The notes under the pieces were generated by a model. That model searched no databases. It saw only the letters and a list, made by a program, of their open reading frames with translations, and was not told the DNA's origin. A stretch of DNA of 64,000 bases. Origin: AP-15 sp963724435. GTDB taxonomy: Bacteria; Pseudomonadota; Alphaproteobacteria; ATCC43930; CGMCC-115725. This document shows, piece by piece, positions 16,785 to 25,530 of the stretch. Numbering within the stretch: the first letter of the stretch is position 1; every line of letters starts with the position of its first letter. The position numbers were made by a program, and so were the translations under genes. The DNA lies in assembly GCA_963724435.1 (NCBI GenBank), contig CAVRUN010000007.1, positions 62,001-126,000 on the forward strand. Direction: 5' to 3'.

Positions 16785-17175
16785 CGATCACTTGGTGCCC
16801 ACGGTTGACCTTTTCAATGATGCGATCGGGGATCGGCGGTCCAGACAAAGGGTTTGGGTGCTTATTGTGCTCGCCGATATAGCGGTTGATCGCGGCCTGC
16901 AGATCGACGAGCGAACGGAGACACCGCGGTGCAATCGTCGCGGGTCAGGGTCGCGAAGAAGCCTTCGACGGCATTGGCCCAGGAGCAGGAGGTCGGGGTG
17001 AAATGAAAGATCCAAAAGGATGGCGGGTGAGCGCACTTTGGGATGATTGCAGCACCAGGCTGTCGGCCGGCGGGTCGAGTTAGAGCCCGACCACGTCACG
17101 CAATTTGGCGGCAAAGGCCGGATCCTGCGACAGCTTGAAGCGTCGCACCCGCTGCGGCTGATTGCGTCGTCCCAC
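16785..17175 (-). mobile_element. IS630-family transposase remnant, internally deleted and frameshifted
   Basis: Read leftward, the DNA gives 'RVRRFKLSQDPAFAAKLRDVVGL', a stop, then 'LDPPADSLVL', the middle of an IS630 DDE transposase. It then jumps to 'SFHFTPTSCSWANAVEGFFATLTR' and, after frame changes, 'AINRYIGEHNKHPNP' and 'PDRIIEKVNRGHQ', the C-terminal end. The catalytic-domain part between these blocks is missing and several stops and shifts are present. No terminal inverted repeats or TA target duplication could be identified. It occupies most of the 579-bp gap between the GGT-family gene and the glycosyltransferase-like gene. Confidence 0.8.
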
Positions 17176-17231
17176 TATCCGGGACTATGCAACATCCCCG
17201 AGGTATTCGCCTTCGAGATATCAGCTGAAGG

Positions 17232-18149
17232 TCATTTTAAAATCACGCGATACGGCAAGAGACTAGCTGGCTCTCGCTCCGATGGTCGCCTAATCTCGCG
17301 GATCGCGAGCATGCGGAAGATCCGATCTGGCCACCCGATCTTTGGCGGGGCGTGATTGGCAAGGAAGCTCTCGACCATTTCGTCAGCATCGTCCGGTAGA
17401 CCCTCATAGCCCGCACAGTAGATGACTTCGGAGATCGCCGCGTTCTGGATTTGGCCTCGCATCTGGCGGACTTTGCGACGGAACTGACGTCGCACATCGT
17501 CAAACTTGAAAGGTGACAGCATCGGAATTTCGTATGTTGCCGCCGCGACGCCGGCAATTCGGCTGTTCTCCCATGGCTGGGAGAGCGCATCGAGATCATG
17601 CGCCGCCATGCTCCCCAACAGGCCGTCTCCCCAGTATGTGCCAACCGGCAGCTTGATACCGCGCGCAACCATGCGGTCGAAGAAATCCGCTCGGAAAGCA
17701 TGCAACTGTCCATGCAGCTGTCCGCCGACCGTCAGCGTGTTTTGGGTTGCCAGGTTCATCGTCCGGCCGTTTGCGCATATGCCGGTGACCGCCACCGCGT
17801 CCGGGTCGGTCTCTAGCTGTTCCTCCATCGCTCGAAACGATGCGGAGGCAATATATGCGTAACCATCGACTGCTCCATAGAGGCGTGCAAGCGACCGAAG
17901 CGTATAGATAAATTGGTTGATGGCGTTCGACTTATCCCCGGAGCCAATTTGAAAAATCTCGATTGGAGCCCCGGCCATGGCAACCTCGCGCGCGATATCG
18001 AGGCTGCGATCCTGGCTGCCGTTCAAAATCACGGTGACCAGGGCTCGGCGCCCGGCCAACGCGGCAACAACGCGTTCAAGGCAGCCTTGGAGCCGCTTCT
18101 CCTCGTTCTGACAGTAAATAGCGACGTTCCAATCTAGCTCATACGACAT
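17232..18149 (-). CDS. Glycosyltransferase family 2-like protein
   Basis: A 305-residue soluble protein. 'LDWNVAIYCQNEEKRLQGCLERVVAALAGRRALVTVILNGSQDRSLDIAREVA' is a GT-A opening with nucleotide-binding region and 'NGS.D.S' in place of the usual DDGSTD. 'GDKSNAINQFIY' corresponds to the acceptor/hinge segment. The canonical DxD is degenerate ('AVDGYAYI'), so activity is uncertain. The C-terminal half (FKFDDVRRQFRRKVRQMRG) is helical and basic. It lies 202 bp downstream of the O-glycosylation-ligase-like gene on the same strand, so both may serve export or decoration of a surface glycan or glycoprotein. The IS630 remnant borders its 3' end. Confidence 0.7.
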   Translation of the reverse strand: MSYELDWNVAIYCQNEEKRLQGCLERVVAALAGRRALVTVILNGSQDRSLDIAREVAMAGAPIEIFQIGSGDKSNAINQFIYTLRSLARLYGAVDGYAYIASASFRAMEEQLETDPDAVAVTGICANGRTMNLATQNTLTVGGQLHGQLHAFRADFFDRMVARGIKLPVGTYWGDGLLGSMAAHDLDALSQPWENSRIAGVAAATYEIPMLSPFKFDDVRRQFRRKVRQMRGQIQNAAISEVIYCAGYEGLPDDADEMVESFLANHAPPKIGWPDRIFRMLAIREIRRPSEREPASLLPYRVILK

Positions 18150-18351
18150 GGTGTCACCGTTCCTCTTTTCCGGCGCAACCAGCTAATCGAGATGTCGTCA
18201 GTTTCGTTTGACAGAACTGTGCTCTGGGTGAGGTAGGCTCTTCCGTTTGTCGGTCGTGGTGCGCCGGTCTCGGGTGACGCGCGCAGGCGATTAAAAATTC
18301 GACCTAGCTTTAGCAGATTTTCGTGGCCCGCCGGGCGCGATCGCCGCAAAG

Positions 18352-19680
18352 TTACTCCGCCGGCTGCGCGACTGTCCGCGCCCCCACGCGGAGCCAACTC
18401 CGTACGGGAGTACCCAACTCGCGTTCAACGAGGCTTCGTGTCCCGATCGCGATCCCTGCGAGCATATAAAGGAACGGGTTGGAGGCGATGCTAACAAAGG
18501 AGCCGCCGACGGCGAACGCAACGAGGGCAATCTGGGTCGCACGGGCAAGATCAGCCGTCCAAGCAAGTTCCGCGAGCCCGCGCACTCGCTTTTGAACCAC
18601 CGCGCAACTGCGATAGATCGCGATCATCAGCCCACAAAACAATCCGAGCCCGACGAACCCATGCTCCGCCAATATCTCAAAAAAGATATTGTGGGCCTCG
18701 AGCCAACCGCCCCTCCCCGTAATGCTTCCCGCGTCTAGAACGAAAACACCGAACCCGCCGCCCAAGATCGGGTGTTGGAGCCCCATTGCCCACGACCATT
18801 TCCAGGCGTCGATCCGGCCCATCGCCGACGCATCCTGCTGATAATTAGTGAGAGTATCCATGCGGCCAAACCAGCTTTCCGGTGCGATCAGGTAAAGCAC
18901 CAGCGCTGTGGCGACCACCGCAAGGGGGCCAATCAGTTTCCGCCGAGAACGGATGCCCAGCATGAACAGCGTCACACCCGTTGAGAGAAGCGCAGTGCGG
19001 GCAAACGTTCCGATCGACGCCAGCAGACAGGATGCGGCGACGCCGAGCATTGCCGGTTTTGCAACCCTCAGCCACCGTGGTGGCAACAATGTCGCCCATC
19101 GCGCGAGATAGAGTGCAAACGGCAAGGTCATCGCCAATACGATGGACAAGGTAACGCGGTCGCCGAAAAAGCTCGCATACCCGCCGACAACCACTTCACC
19201 GTCGCCGATTCCACCACTACCACCGCTGACAATAACCTTGATGGCGCTCGGCACTGCGAAATAGGTTGCGGCGAGCACAAACGCCCAGACGAACGCTTCG
19301 AGACGCACGCGGGAGGACAGCATTTGCGCGGTTAAGATGGCGAACCCGATAACCTTGACCGTGCGGTCCCATTTCCCCTCCCCCGCCCAGGGCGCCAGCG
19401 CGAACTGCCAGGTGATATTCATCCATACCAGGAGGAGCACCATCAGCAGCATCACTGATAGAGGCCGCGGGACCGTCTTCTCCTCCCGGAAGAGCCACAC
19501 CAAAAACGTCAGCGCGCCGATGGTCAACGACAGGTAGTTCGACAGCAAGCTTGCCGAATAGATGTCCCCCGGCGGCAGATAATCGATCCAGTCGTAGATC
19601 AGGACGCCGACGAAAGGCGACATCAGCACCAGCGGCATTAGCCCCAGATAGAGGGCAAGAAAGAGTAGTTGATGAATCAT
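18352..19680 (-). CDS. O-antigen ligase-like / putative O-glycosylation ligase, exosortase A-associated type
   Basis: A 442-residue protein with about ten membrane helices. 'LLFLALYLGLMPLVLMSPFVGVLIYDWIDYLPPGDIY' is the start typical of the exosortase A-associated ligase (TIGR03097/DUF5935). The periplasmic loop of Wzy/WaaL ligases is present near 'SWFGRMDTLTNYQQDASAMGRIDAWKWSW' and 'LGGGFGVFVLDAG...LEAHNIFFEILAEHGFVGLGLF', including the conserved His of 'AHN.F'. Enzymes of this class transfer lipid-linked glycans. No exosortase gene is recognised in the window, though a membrane-anchored gene at 63293 is undecided. The gene stands upstream of the GT2-like gene on the same strand. Confidence 0.7.
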   Translation of the reverse strand: MIHQLLFLALYLGLMPLVLMSPFVGVLIYDWIDYLPPGDIYSASLLSNYLSLTIGALTFLVWLFREEKTVPRPLSVMLLMVLLLVWMNITWQFALAPWAGEGKWDRTVKVIGFAILTAQMLSSRVRLEAFVWAFVLAATYFAVPSAIKVIVSGGSGGIGDGEVVVGGYASFFGDRVTLSIVLAMTLPFALYLARWATLLPPRWLRVAKPAMLGVAASCLLASIGTFARTALLSTGVTLFMLGIRSRRKLIGPLAVVATALVLYLIAPESWFGRMDTLTNYQQDASAMGRIDAWKWSWAMGLQHPILGGGFGVFVLDAGSITGRGGWLEAHNIFFEILAEHGFVGLGLFCGLMIAIYRSCAVVQKRVRGLAELAWTADLARATQIALVAFAVGGSFVSIASNPFLYMLAGIAIGTRSLVERELGTPVRSWLRVGARTVAQPAE

Positions 19681-19976
19681 TGCGCTAAATCGTCCGTCCG
19701 CCAGAGATCTCTAGGATTGCTTGCTCGAGTTGCTATGTCACGGCAAATCTTCGGAATATAGGTTAACGTTTTATGGTGATCTCATTCGCGTGGATCGAGC
19801 CATCCTACTGGATGACCTTTGGGACAAGCTGAAAGCGTTCAGGACATAAAAGTTCAGACAATGTGAGGGAGTAAGCTCACGAACGGGTGAGCCCGAGCAA
19901 AGACCGGCAGTTTCGAAAAGGAGCGAGAAATTCCATCTGGATTGAGGCTGGCGTGAATGAATTAAATCAGTCGGCG

Positions 19977-21182
19977 CTATGCCCGCGAGCCGCCTGCACC
20001 GCCGCGCAGGATGCGGCGAGCGATTGACCAGCGGTGGACTTCGGAGGGGCCGTCATAGATGCGGAAAGGCCGAACCTCGCGGAACAGGCGGGCGACGATG
20101 GTATCATCGGTGATGCCGAGCCCACCGAGGATCTGCACGCTGCGGTCGACGACGCGCCAGATCGCTTCCGAGCAGATCACTTTCGCCATGCTCAATTCAT
20201 GGCCACCGCGCTGTCCCTGATCGAGCACCCAGGCAGCATGCCAGATCACGAGCCGTGAGGCGTGCAGGTCCATCTCATTGTCCGCGAGCATGAAACCCAC
20301 GCCTTCATGTTCGCCCAATGGCTTGCCAAAGGCATTGCGACGGCGGGCGTAATCGGCGGCGATGTCGTGGGCGCGGCGCGCTGCCCCGAGCCAGCGCATG
20401 CAATGGGTTAGTCGCGCCGGGGCAAGCCGCACCTGGGCGTAGCGAAATCCCTCGCCGACCCGGCCGAGGACTGCGCTTTCCGGGACCCGCAACCCGTCGA
20501 GCCGGACCACCGCATGGCCGCCCGACATGTATTGATCGAGCGTCTCGAGCACCCGCTCGATTTTTATCCCGGGCATATCCATCGGCGACAGGAACATCGT
20601 GGCGCCGGCGGGCCCCCCGGTGTCGTTGTCGGTTTTCGCCATGATGATTGCGAATTTCGCACCGACGGCGCCGGTGATCAGCCACTTCTCGCCATCGATG
20701 ATAAAGTCGCCGCGATTTCCATCGGCGGCGCGGCGCGCGATCGTCTTTAGCATCGACGGGTCGGAACCCGCCCCCGGCGCCGGCTCGGTCATCATAAAGC
20801 AGGAGCGGATTTCGCCCGCCGCCAATGGCCGCAGCCATTGCTCTTTTTGATGCGCTTCGCCGACTTGTTCGAGGAGGTGCATGTTGCCTTCGTCGGGGGC
20901 AAAGCAGTTCAGCGCCACCGGCCCGAGCGGCGAATAGCCCGCCGCCTCGAAAACCACCGCCTTGCCGCGATGATCGAGACCGAGCCCACCCCACTCACGT
21001 CCGACATGGGGCGATAGCAACCCAGCGCGCCAGCCGATTGCGACGAGTTCGCTGCGCAATTCCGGGGCGGGGCCGTGCGGCGTCTGCCTGACATCGGCCT
21101 CAAGGGGAATGATCTCCTCGCGCAGCAGCCGCTCGGTGCGTTCCTTTAATTCGAGGAGATCATCTGGCAGCGAAAAGTCCAT
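19977..21182 (-). CDS. Acyl-CoA dehydrogenase family protein (ACAD10/11-like)
   Basis: A 401-residue FAD flavoprotein. 'DFSLPDDLLELKERTERLLREEIIPLE' begins the N-terminal helical domain; 'CFMMTEPAPGAGSDPSM' is the FAD-binding signature; 'RRNAFGKPLGEHEGVGFMLADNEM' and 'VDRSVQILGGLGITDDTIVARLFREVRPFRIYDGPSEVHRW' belong to the C-terminal domain. The Asp of 'YDGPSEVHR' occupies the position of the catalytic Glu in classical enzymes, as known for ACAD10/11-type members. The substrate acyl chain cannot be read. The frame is open to 21290, but homology starts at the ATG at 21182. It is divergent from the XRE regulator gene; 296 bp downstream lack features. Confidence 0.9.
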   Translation of the reverse strand: MDFSLPDDLLELKERTERLLREEIIPLEADVRQTPHGPAPELRSELVAIGWRAGLLSPHVGREWGGLGLDHRGKAVVFEAAGYSPLGPVALNCFAPDEGNMHLLEQVGEAHQKEQWLRPLAAGEIRSCFMMTEPAPGAGSDPSMLKTIARRAADGNRGDFIIDGEKWLITGAVGAKFAIIMAKTDNDTGGPAGATMFLSPMDMPGIKIERVLETLDQYMSGGHAVVRLDGLRVPESAVLGRVGEGFRYAQVRLAPARLTHCMRWLGAARRAHDIAADYARRRNAFGKPLGEHEGVGFMLADNEMDLHASRLVIWHAAWVLDQGQRGGHELSMAKVICSEAIWRVVDRSVQILGGLGITDDTIVARLFREVRPFRIYDGPSEVHRWSIARRILRGGAGGSRA

Positions 21183-21450
21183 CGCCAATTCCACTCTGTC
21201 CTTGCCGTGCGCGACGGCATGGTCGGGGGTCAGCATCCGATGGTCAAGGTCTGCCGACGTGTTGCGAGTATCGCATTTACCGATTGACACCGTTGCGAAA
21301 CTATGTTTATGTTCTGTTCTGGATCGTGGCGCTCACCAAGACCGGCACAACCCCGAGGAATCCCAACTTGTCGAGTTCGGGACGCGCAACATCGACGGGT
21401 TATCGCTCGAAATCGGCGCGGTTGGCCGCGGCGCTCAGCGCCCACCTGTT

Positions 21451-21510
21451 CAGTCCGAAATCGGCCAGTCCGCAATCGGCCAGTCCGCAACCAGGCAGTC
21501 CGCAATCGGA
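21451..21510. repeat. Four tandem 15-bp repeats before a regulator gene
   Basis: Four consecutive 15-bp units of consensus cagtccgcaatcggc (21451, 21466, 21481, 21496) end exactly at the ribosome-binding site of the XRE regulator. Unit 1 has one change, unit 3 four and unit 4 one. In the frame of the regulator they would read as an SPQSA-type repeat. They could tune expression by slippage or bind a protein. Confidence 0.8.
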
Positions 21511-21520
21511 GGAAACATCG

Positions 21521-21799
21521 ATGCATTTCCACGACGATCCCCAATCCTGCATTCGCTCCGCATTGCGCCGCCGTCGCCGCGCCTTGGGACTGACCCAGGA
21601 CGCGACAGCCCGCCTCCTCGGTATGCCCCGCCTCACCTATCACCGCATCGAGACCGGCGCTCGCCACATCCACTTCGCCGATCTCGCCGCGATCTGCGAG
21701 ATCTTCCATTGCGCACCGGGCGAATTGCTGCAGGATAGCCAGCTCGCCGCGGCCTTCTCTCATGCGGCAACCGAATTGCTGGGTCAGGCGCCGGCGTAA
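21521..21799 (+). CDS. XRE family transcriptional regulator
   Basis: A 92-residue DNA-binding protein. Residues ~10-70 form a helix-turn-helix: 'IRSALRRRRRALGLTQDATARLLGMPRLTYHRIETGARHIHFADLAAICEIF' contains the 'LTQ..A...G......R.E.G' pattern of Cro/C1-type regulators. No ligand domain is attached. I chose the ATG at 21521 because it has GGAGGA 7 nt upstream and begins the natural N-terminus; the frame runs back to 21284 through the 15-bp repeats. It is divergent from the acyl-CoA dehydrogenase gene, which it may regulate (inference). Confidence 0.85.
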   Translation: MHFHDDPQSCIRSALRRRRRALGLTQDATARLLGMPRLTYHRIETGARHIHFADLAAICEIFHCAPGELLQDSQLAAAFSHAATELLGQAPA

Positions 21800-21844
21800 T
21801 CTCTTCACTTAAACAGAGCCGGTGACCCCGGCGCTCCGGCGTCG

Positions 21845-22750
21845 TTAATTCGCGGCGCGACGACGGCGTTCGCGGAACGCGATGTAGAGCCCGGAGGCAA
21901 TGATGACGCCGGCGCCGATCCAAGTCGGAACGTCGGGAAGATTCCCAAAGATCAGGTACCCCAGGATCGTGGTGCCGATCAGCTCGATGTAGCCGAGCGG
22001 CGACAGTACGGCCGCGGGACCGTGTTGGAAGGCGCGGATCAGCAAATAGTGACCGCCGCCGCCGATCAGGCCAAGGCTGATGAAAAGAAACAGATCGGAC
22101 GGATGTTTTGGCCAGACAACAACAAACGGCATGATCGCAGTCATAACCAGCGAGCCGAGTAGCGCGGAAAACACGATCCCAGTTGCGGCATCGTCGAACG
22201 CCGCAACCCAGCGGGTCGCGATCTGATAAAGCGCATAGCAAGCCGATGAAACCAGCAGCAACAGCACCGCCGGATTGGCGAGGCCGGTCCCCGGCCGAAT
22301 GATCAGTAACGCTCCCGCAAACCCGACAATGACTGCACTCCAACGCCGCCAGCCGACCTGCTCCCCGAGCAATGGCACCGACATCGCGGTCACCAGCAAT
22401 GGCGAGGTAAAGCCAATTGCGGAAGCGGTGGCGAGCGGCACCGTTCCGATCGCCATGACAAAAACCAGGTTGCTGACCAGCATCGGCAGCGAGCGGCCGA
22501 GCTGGATCCCCGGCCGGCGCGTCGCCAGCAATCGCTTGCCGTAGCGTGGCAGGAAGACGACGAGCATCACAATCAGATGCCCGGTGAAACGCGCCCAGAC
22601 AATTTGCATGACTGGGTAGTGCGCGGTCAGCAATTTGACCGCGGCGTTCATGAACGGGAACATCGAGACGCCGAGGACCATCAGCGCGATGCCGCGCAAC
22701 ACATCAGGTGCGCGGACGGCATCCAAGGTACGGCCTCCTCCCGCCGGCAT
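21845..22750 (-). CDS. DMT superfamily transporter (EamA domains)
   Basis: A 301-residue protein with ten predicted helices in two EamA halves. 'GIALMVLGVSMFPFMNAAVKLLTAHYPVMQIVWARFTGHLIVML' opens the first. 'ATASAIGFTSPLLVTAMSVPLLGEQVGWRRWSAVIVGFAGALLIIRPG' is the hallmark end of each half. The second half ends 'TTILGYLIFGNLPDVPTWIGAGVIIASGLYIAFRERR'. It probably exports or imports a metabolite such as an amino acid or S-adenosylmethionine-like compound; the substrate cannot be told. The start at 22750 avoids an improbable polar extension to 22822. It is convergent with the XRE regulator gene. Confidence 0.88.
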   Translation of the reverse strand: MPAGGGRTLDAVRAPDVLRGIALMVLGVSMFPFMNAAVKLLTAHYPVMQIVWARFTGHLIVMLVVFLPRYGKRLLATRRPGIQLGRSLPMLVSNLVFVMAIGTVPLATASAIGFTSPLLVTAMSVPLLGEQVGWRRWSAVIVGFAGALLIIRPGTGLANPAVLLLLVSSACYALYQIATRWVAAFDDAATGIVFSALLGSLVMTAIMPFVVVWPKHPSDLFLFISLGLIGGGGHYLLIRAFQHGPAAVLSPLGYIELIGTTILGYLIFGNLPDVPTWIGAGVIIASGLYIAFRERRRRAAN

Positions 22751-22939
22751 GAGCACACCGGCCCTTATCCTCAAATTCAAAGCGAAACCTACGAGGTTCA
22801 GCGCCGCTGGTGATGCTCGCAAAGGCGGGGCCCGGTGGCCGATCGTGTCAGCTTGGGCATCCTCCCCGCATTCGTCGAGAGGGGGACGGGGCTGCGATTG
22901 GGTCGGGGTGGTCTCGACCCACCTCGTCTTTTCGGCCGA

Positions 22940-24121
22940 TCACACCGGCCCAAGCTTTTTTTCGGCGAGGCGGGCGAAAAGACTGGCACCGAGCGGCAAG
23001 GCCGCGTCGTTGAAATCGTAGCCGGAATTGTGAACCTCGCAGCCGCCCCCACCCCCATCGGCGCCCTCGCCATTGCCGATCTGGATGTAAGCACCCGGTC
23101 GCTGTTCGAGCATGTAGGAGAAATCCTCTGACGCCATCACGAGGTTGCCGTCGCGGTTGACGTTGCCTTCGCCGACCAGTTCGGCTGCGGCTTCGGCGAT
23201 AAAACGGGTCTCGATCTCGTCATTAACTAAGGGCGGGAACAGAACGCGGAAATCGAGCTCGGCCGCAGCCCCGAACCCGGCCGCGACACTCGTCGCGATC
23301 CGCCGCATGTTGTCTTCGATCATCTTCATCGTGTCGCGGGTAAAGCAGCGGGCGGTTCCGCCGATCACCGCGGTCTCGGAAATGACATTGTAAGCGGCGC
23401 CAGCATGGATTTGGGTGACGCTGACGACAGCCGTATCGATCGGGCGAACATTCCGCGAGACGATCGTTTGCAACGCGAGGGTGATGTGGCTCGCGGCAAT
23501 CACCGGATCGATCCCGGCTTCGGGACGCGCACCGTGGGCGCCGCGGCCGGTCACGGTGATGTCGAAATAGGCACCGCCCGCCATCATCGGCCCGGTGCGG
23601 ATCTGAAATTTGCCGACCGCCAGTCCCGGCCGGTTGTGCATGCCGAAGATCGCATCGCAAGGAAAGCGGTCGAACAAACCGTCAGCCACCATCGCGGCGC
23701 CGCCGCCCAACCCCTCCTCGGCGGGCTGAAAGATTAAATTCACGGTGCCGTCAAACTTGCGCGTCTCGGCGAGATGCCGCGCCGCACCGAGCAGCATCGT
23801 CGTGTGGCCGTCATGGCCGCAGGCGTGCATGCGCCCGTGATTGCGCGAGCGGTAAGGGAGATTGGTCGCCTCCTCGATCGGCAACGCATCCATATCGGCG
23901 CGCAGCCCGATCGAACGCTGCGAATTGCCCGCCCGCAGCCGCCCGACAACGCCGGTTTTGCCGATGCCGCGGAACACCTCAACCCCGAATTCGGCGAGTT
24001 TTTGCGCGACGAAATCGGAAGTGCGTTGCTCCTCAAAGCCGAGTTCAGGATGGGCGTGGATGTCGTGCCGCCAGTCCTTCAAATCGTCGTGAAATCGCGC
24101 GATCCGTTCGATGATTTCCAT
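22940..24121 (-). CDS. M20 family amidohydrolase/carboxypeptidase, copy 1
   Basis: A 393-residue zinc or manganese amidohydrolase. 'HDIHAHPELGFEEQRTSDFV' opens the catalytic domain. Metal ligands lie in 'MHACGHDGHTTMLLGAA', 'FQPAEEGLGGGAAM' and 'VMASEDFSYML'; 'GRGAHGARPE' begins the dimerisation domain. Enzymes of this class hydrolyse hippurate, N-acetylated amino acids or dipeptides. The start at 24121 has GGAGG 6-7 nt ahead; the frame continues to 24304 without homology. It is about four-fifths identical by eye to the gene at 24237-25406 and lies 115 bp downstream of it in the same operon. A Gly-rich insertion ('GEGADGGGGGCEVH') near the C-terminus distinguishes this copy. Confidence 0.92.
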   Translation of the reverse strand: MEIIERIARFHDDLKDWRHDIHAHPELGFEEQRTSDFVAQKLAEFGVEVFRGIGKTGVVGRLRAGNSQRSIGLRADMDALPIEEATNLPYRSRNHGRMHACGHDGHTTMLLGAARHLAETRKFDGTVNLIFQPAEEGLGGGAAMVADGLFDRFPCDAIFGMHNRPGLAVGKFQIRTGPMMAGGAYFDITVTGRGAHGARPEAGIDPVIAASHITLALQTIVSRNVRPIDTAVVSVTQIHAGAAYNVISETAVIGGTARCFTRDTMKMIEDNMRRIATSVAAGFGAAAELDFRVLFPPLVNDEIETRFIAEAAAELVGEGNVNRDGNLVMASEDFSYMLEQRPGAYIQIGNGEGADGGGGGCEVHNSGYDFNDAALPLGASLFARLAEKKLGPV

Positions 24122-24236
24122 TCCGCCTCCAGGCCATCGATAGCCCGCACTGTCGCCGACCCGTCGCCGGCTGGCAATCGGATGCGTGCTCCGGCCAGGC
24201 TCACCCCGGCCGCCCGGCCAGCGGGCGCTTACGTGA

Positions 24237-25406
24237 TCAAGTAGGGGCGAGCTTGCGCTCGGCGAGGCGCGCGAACAGGCTGGCGCCCAATGGCAGGATG
24301 GCATCGTTGAAATCGTAGCCCGGGTGGTGCAGCCCGCAGGCCCCAGGGACGTCCGAGTTGCCGATCTGGATATAGGCGCCAGGGCGCTGCTCTAGCATCA
24401 GCGAGAAATCTTCCGACACCATCGCCGGCTCGCCGTCGCGGTCGACATGGTCGGCGCCGACGAGTTCGGCGGCGACATCGGCGAGAAAGGCGGCCTCTTC
24501 AGCGTCATTGACCAACGCCGGGTAGCTGATGCGGAAATCGAGTTCGGCCGAAGCGCCGAACGCATTAGCAACACTCGAAGCGATGCGCCGCATGTTGCCC
24601 TCGATCATCGCCATGGTCTCGCGGCTAAACGAACGCGCGGTGCCGCGGATCACGGCACGCTCGGGAATCACGTTGTAAGCCTCGCCAGCATGGATCTGGG
24701 TCAGGCTCAACACGGCGGTGTCGATCGGCCGGACATTGCGTGACACGATGGTCTGTAGCGCCACCGCGATGTGGCTCGCGGTCACCACCGGGTCGATCCC
24801 CGCCTCTGGTCGGGCTCCATGTCCGCCGCGCCCGGTAACCGTTATGTCAAAGCGTGCCGCACCCGCCCACATCGGCCCCGAACGCAGCTGAAACTTGCCC
24901 TCGCCGAGACCCGGCCAATTGTGCATCCCAAAGATCGCATCGCAGGGAAACCGGTCGAACAGCCCGTCGGCGATCATCGCCGCCCCGCCGCCGAGCCCTT
25001 CTTCGGCCGGCTGAAAGATCAGGTGCACGATGCCGTCGAAATTGCGTGTCTCGGCGAGATAGCGCGCCGCGCCGAGCAGCATCGTCGTGTGCCCGTCATG
25101 GCCACAGGCGTGCATCCGCCCATCATTCTGCGAGCTATACGGGAGATTGGTCGCTTCCTCGATCGGCAACGCATCCATATCGGCGCGCAGCCCGATCGAA
25201 CGCGGCGAATTACCGGCGCGCAATCGCCCGACAACGCCGGTTTTGCCGATGCCGCGAAAGATCTCGATCCCGAATTCGGCGAGCTTTTGCGCGACAAAAT
25301 CTGAGGTTTGCTGCTCCTGAAAGCCAAGCTCGGGGTGGGCGTGGATCCGATGCCGCCATTCCTTCATCTGTTTGTGGAATGCCGAGATATTCGCAATGAT
25401 CGCCAT
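24237..25406 (-). CDS. M20 family amidohydrolase/carboxypeptidase, copy 2
   Basis: A 389-residue paralogue of the preceding enzyme, with the same metal-binding blocks ('MHACGHDGHT', 'PAEEGLGGGAAM', 'MVSEDFSLML') and dimer motif 'GRGGHGARPEAGIDPV'. It is the upstream member of the tandem pair. The start ATG at 25406 is preceded by a GGAGGCAGGGT stretch; a 10-residue extension upstream has no homology. It is divergent from the first CoA-transferase gene, with 124 bp between. Paired copies suggest either dosage or related substrates, such as two N-acyl amino acids. Confidence 0.92.
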   Translation of the reverse strand: MAIIANISAFHKQMKEWRHRIHAHPELGFQEQQTSDFVAQKLAEFGIEIFRGIGKTGVVGRLRAGNSPRSIGLRADMDALPIEEATNLPYSSQNDGRMHACGHDGHTTMLLGAARYLAETRNFDGIVHLIFQPAEEGLGGGAAMIADGLFDRFPCDAIFGMHNWPGLGEGKFQLRSGPMWAGAARFDITVTGRGGHGARPEAGIDPVVTASHIAVALQTIVSRNVRPIDTAVLSLTQIHAGEAYNVIPERAVIRGTARSFSRETMAMIEGNMRRIASSVANAFGASAELDFRISYPALVNDAEEAAFLADVAAELVGADHVDRDGEPAMVSEDFSLMLEQRPGAYIQIGNSDVPGACGLHHPGYDFNDAILPLGASLFARLAERKLAPT

Positions 25407-25530
25407 ACCCTGCCTCCGCCGCCCGCGCGGCCACACTGCGCCGAGCGGGCCATGGCTGGCAATCCGGCTCGCGCAGCGCGGCGAACGCGCTATAGTGGCC
25501 CAGATCTATCTGCGGGAGGAGTGACAAGCG

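Noticed and set aside
21451..21510. Possible CRISPR-like array
   Set aside because: Units are 15 bp and directly adjacent with no spacers, so it is a simple tandem repeat.
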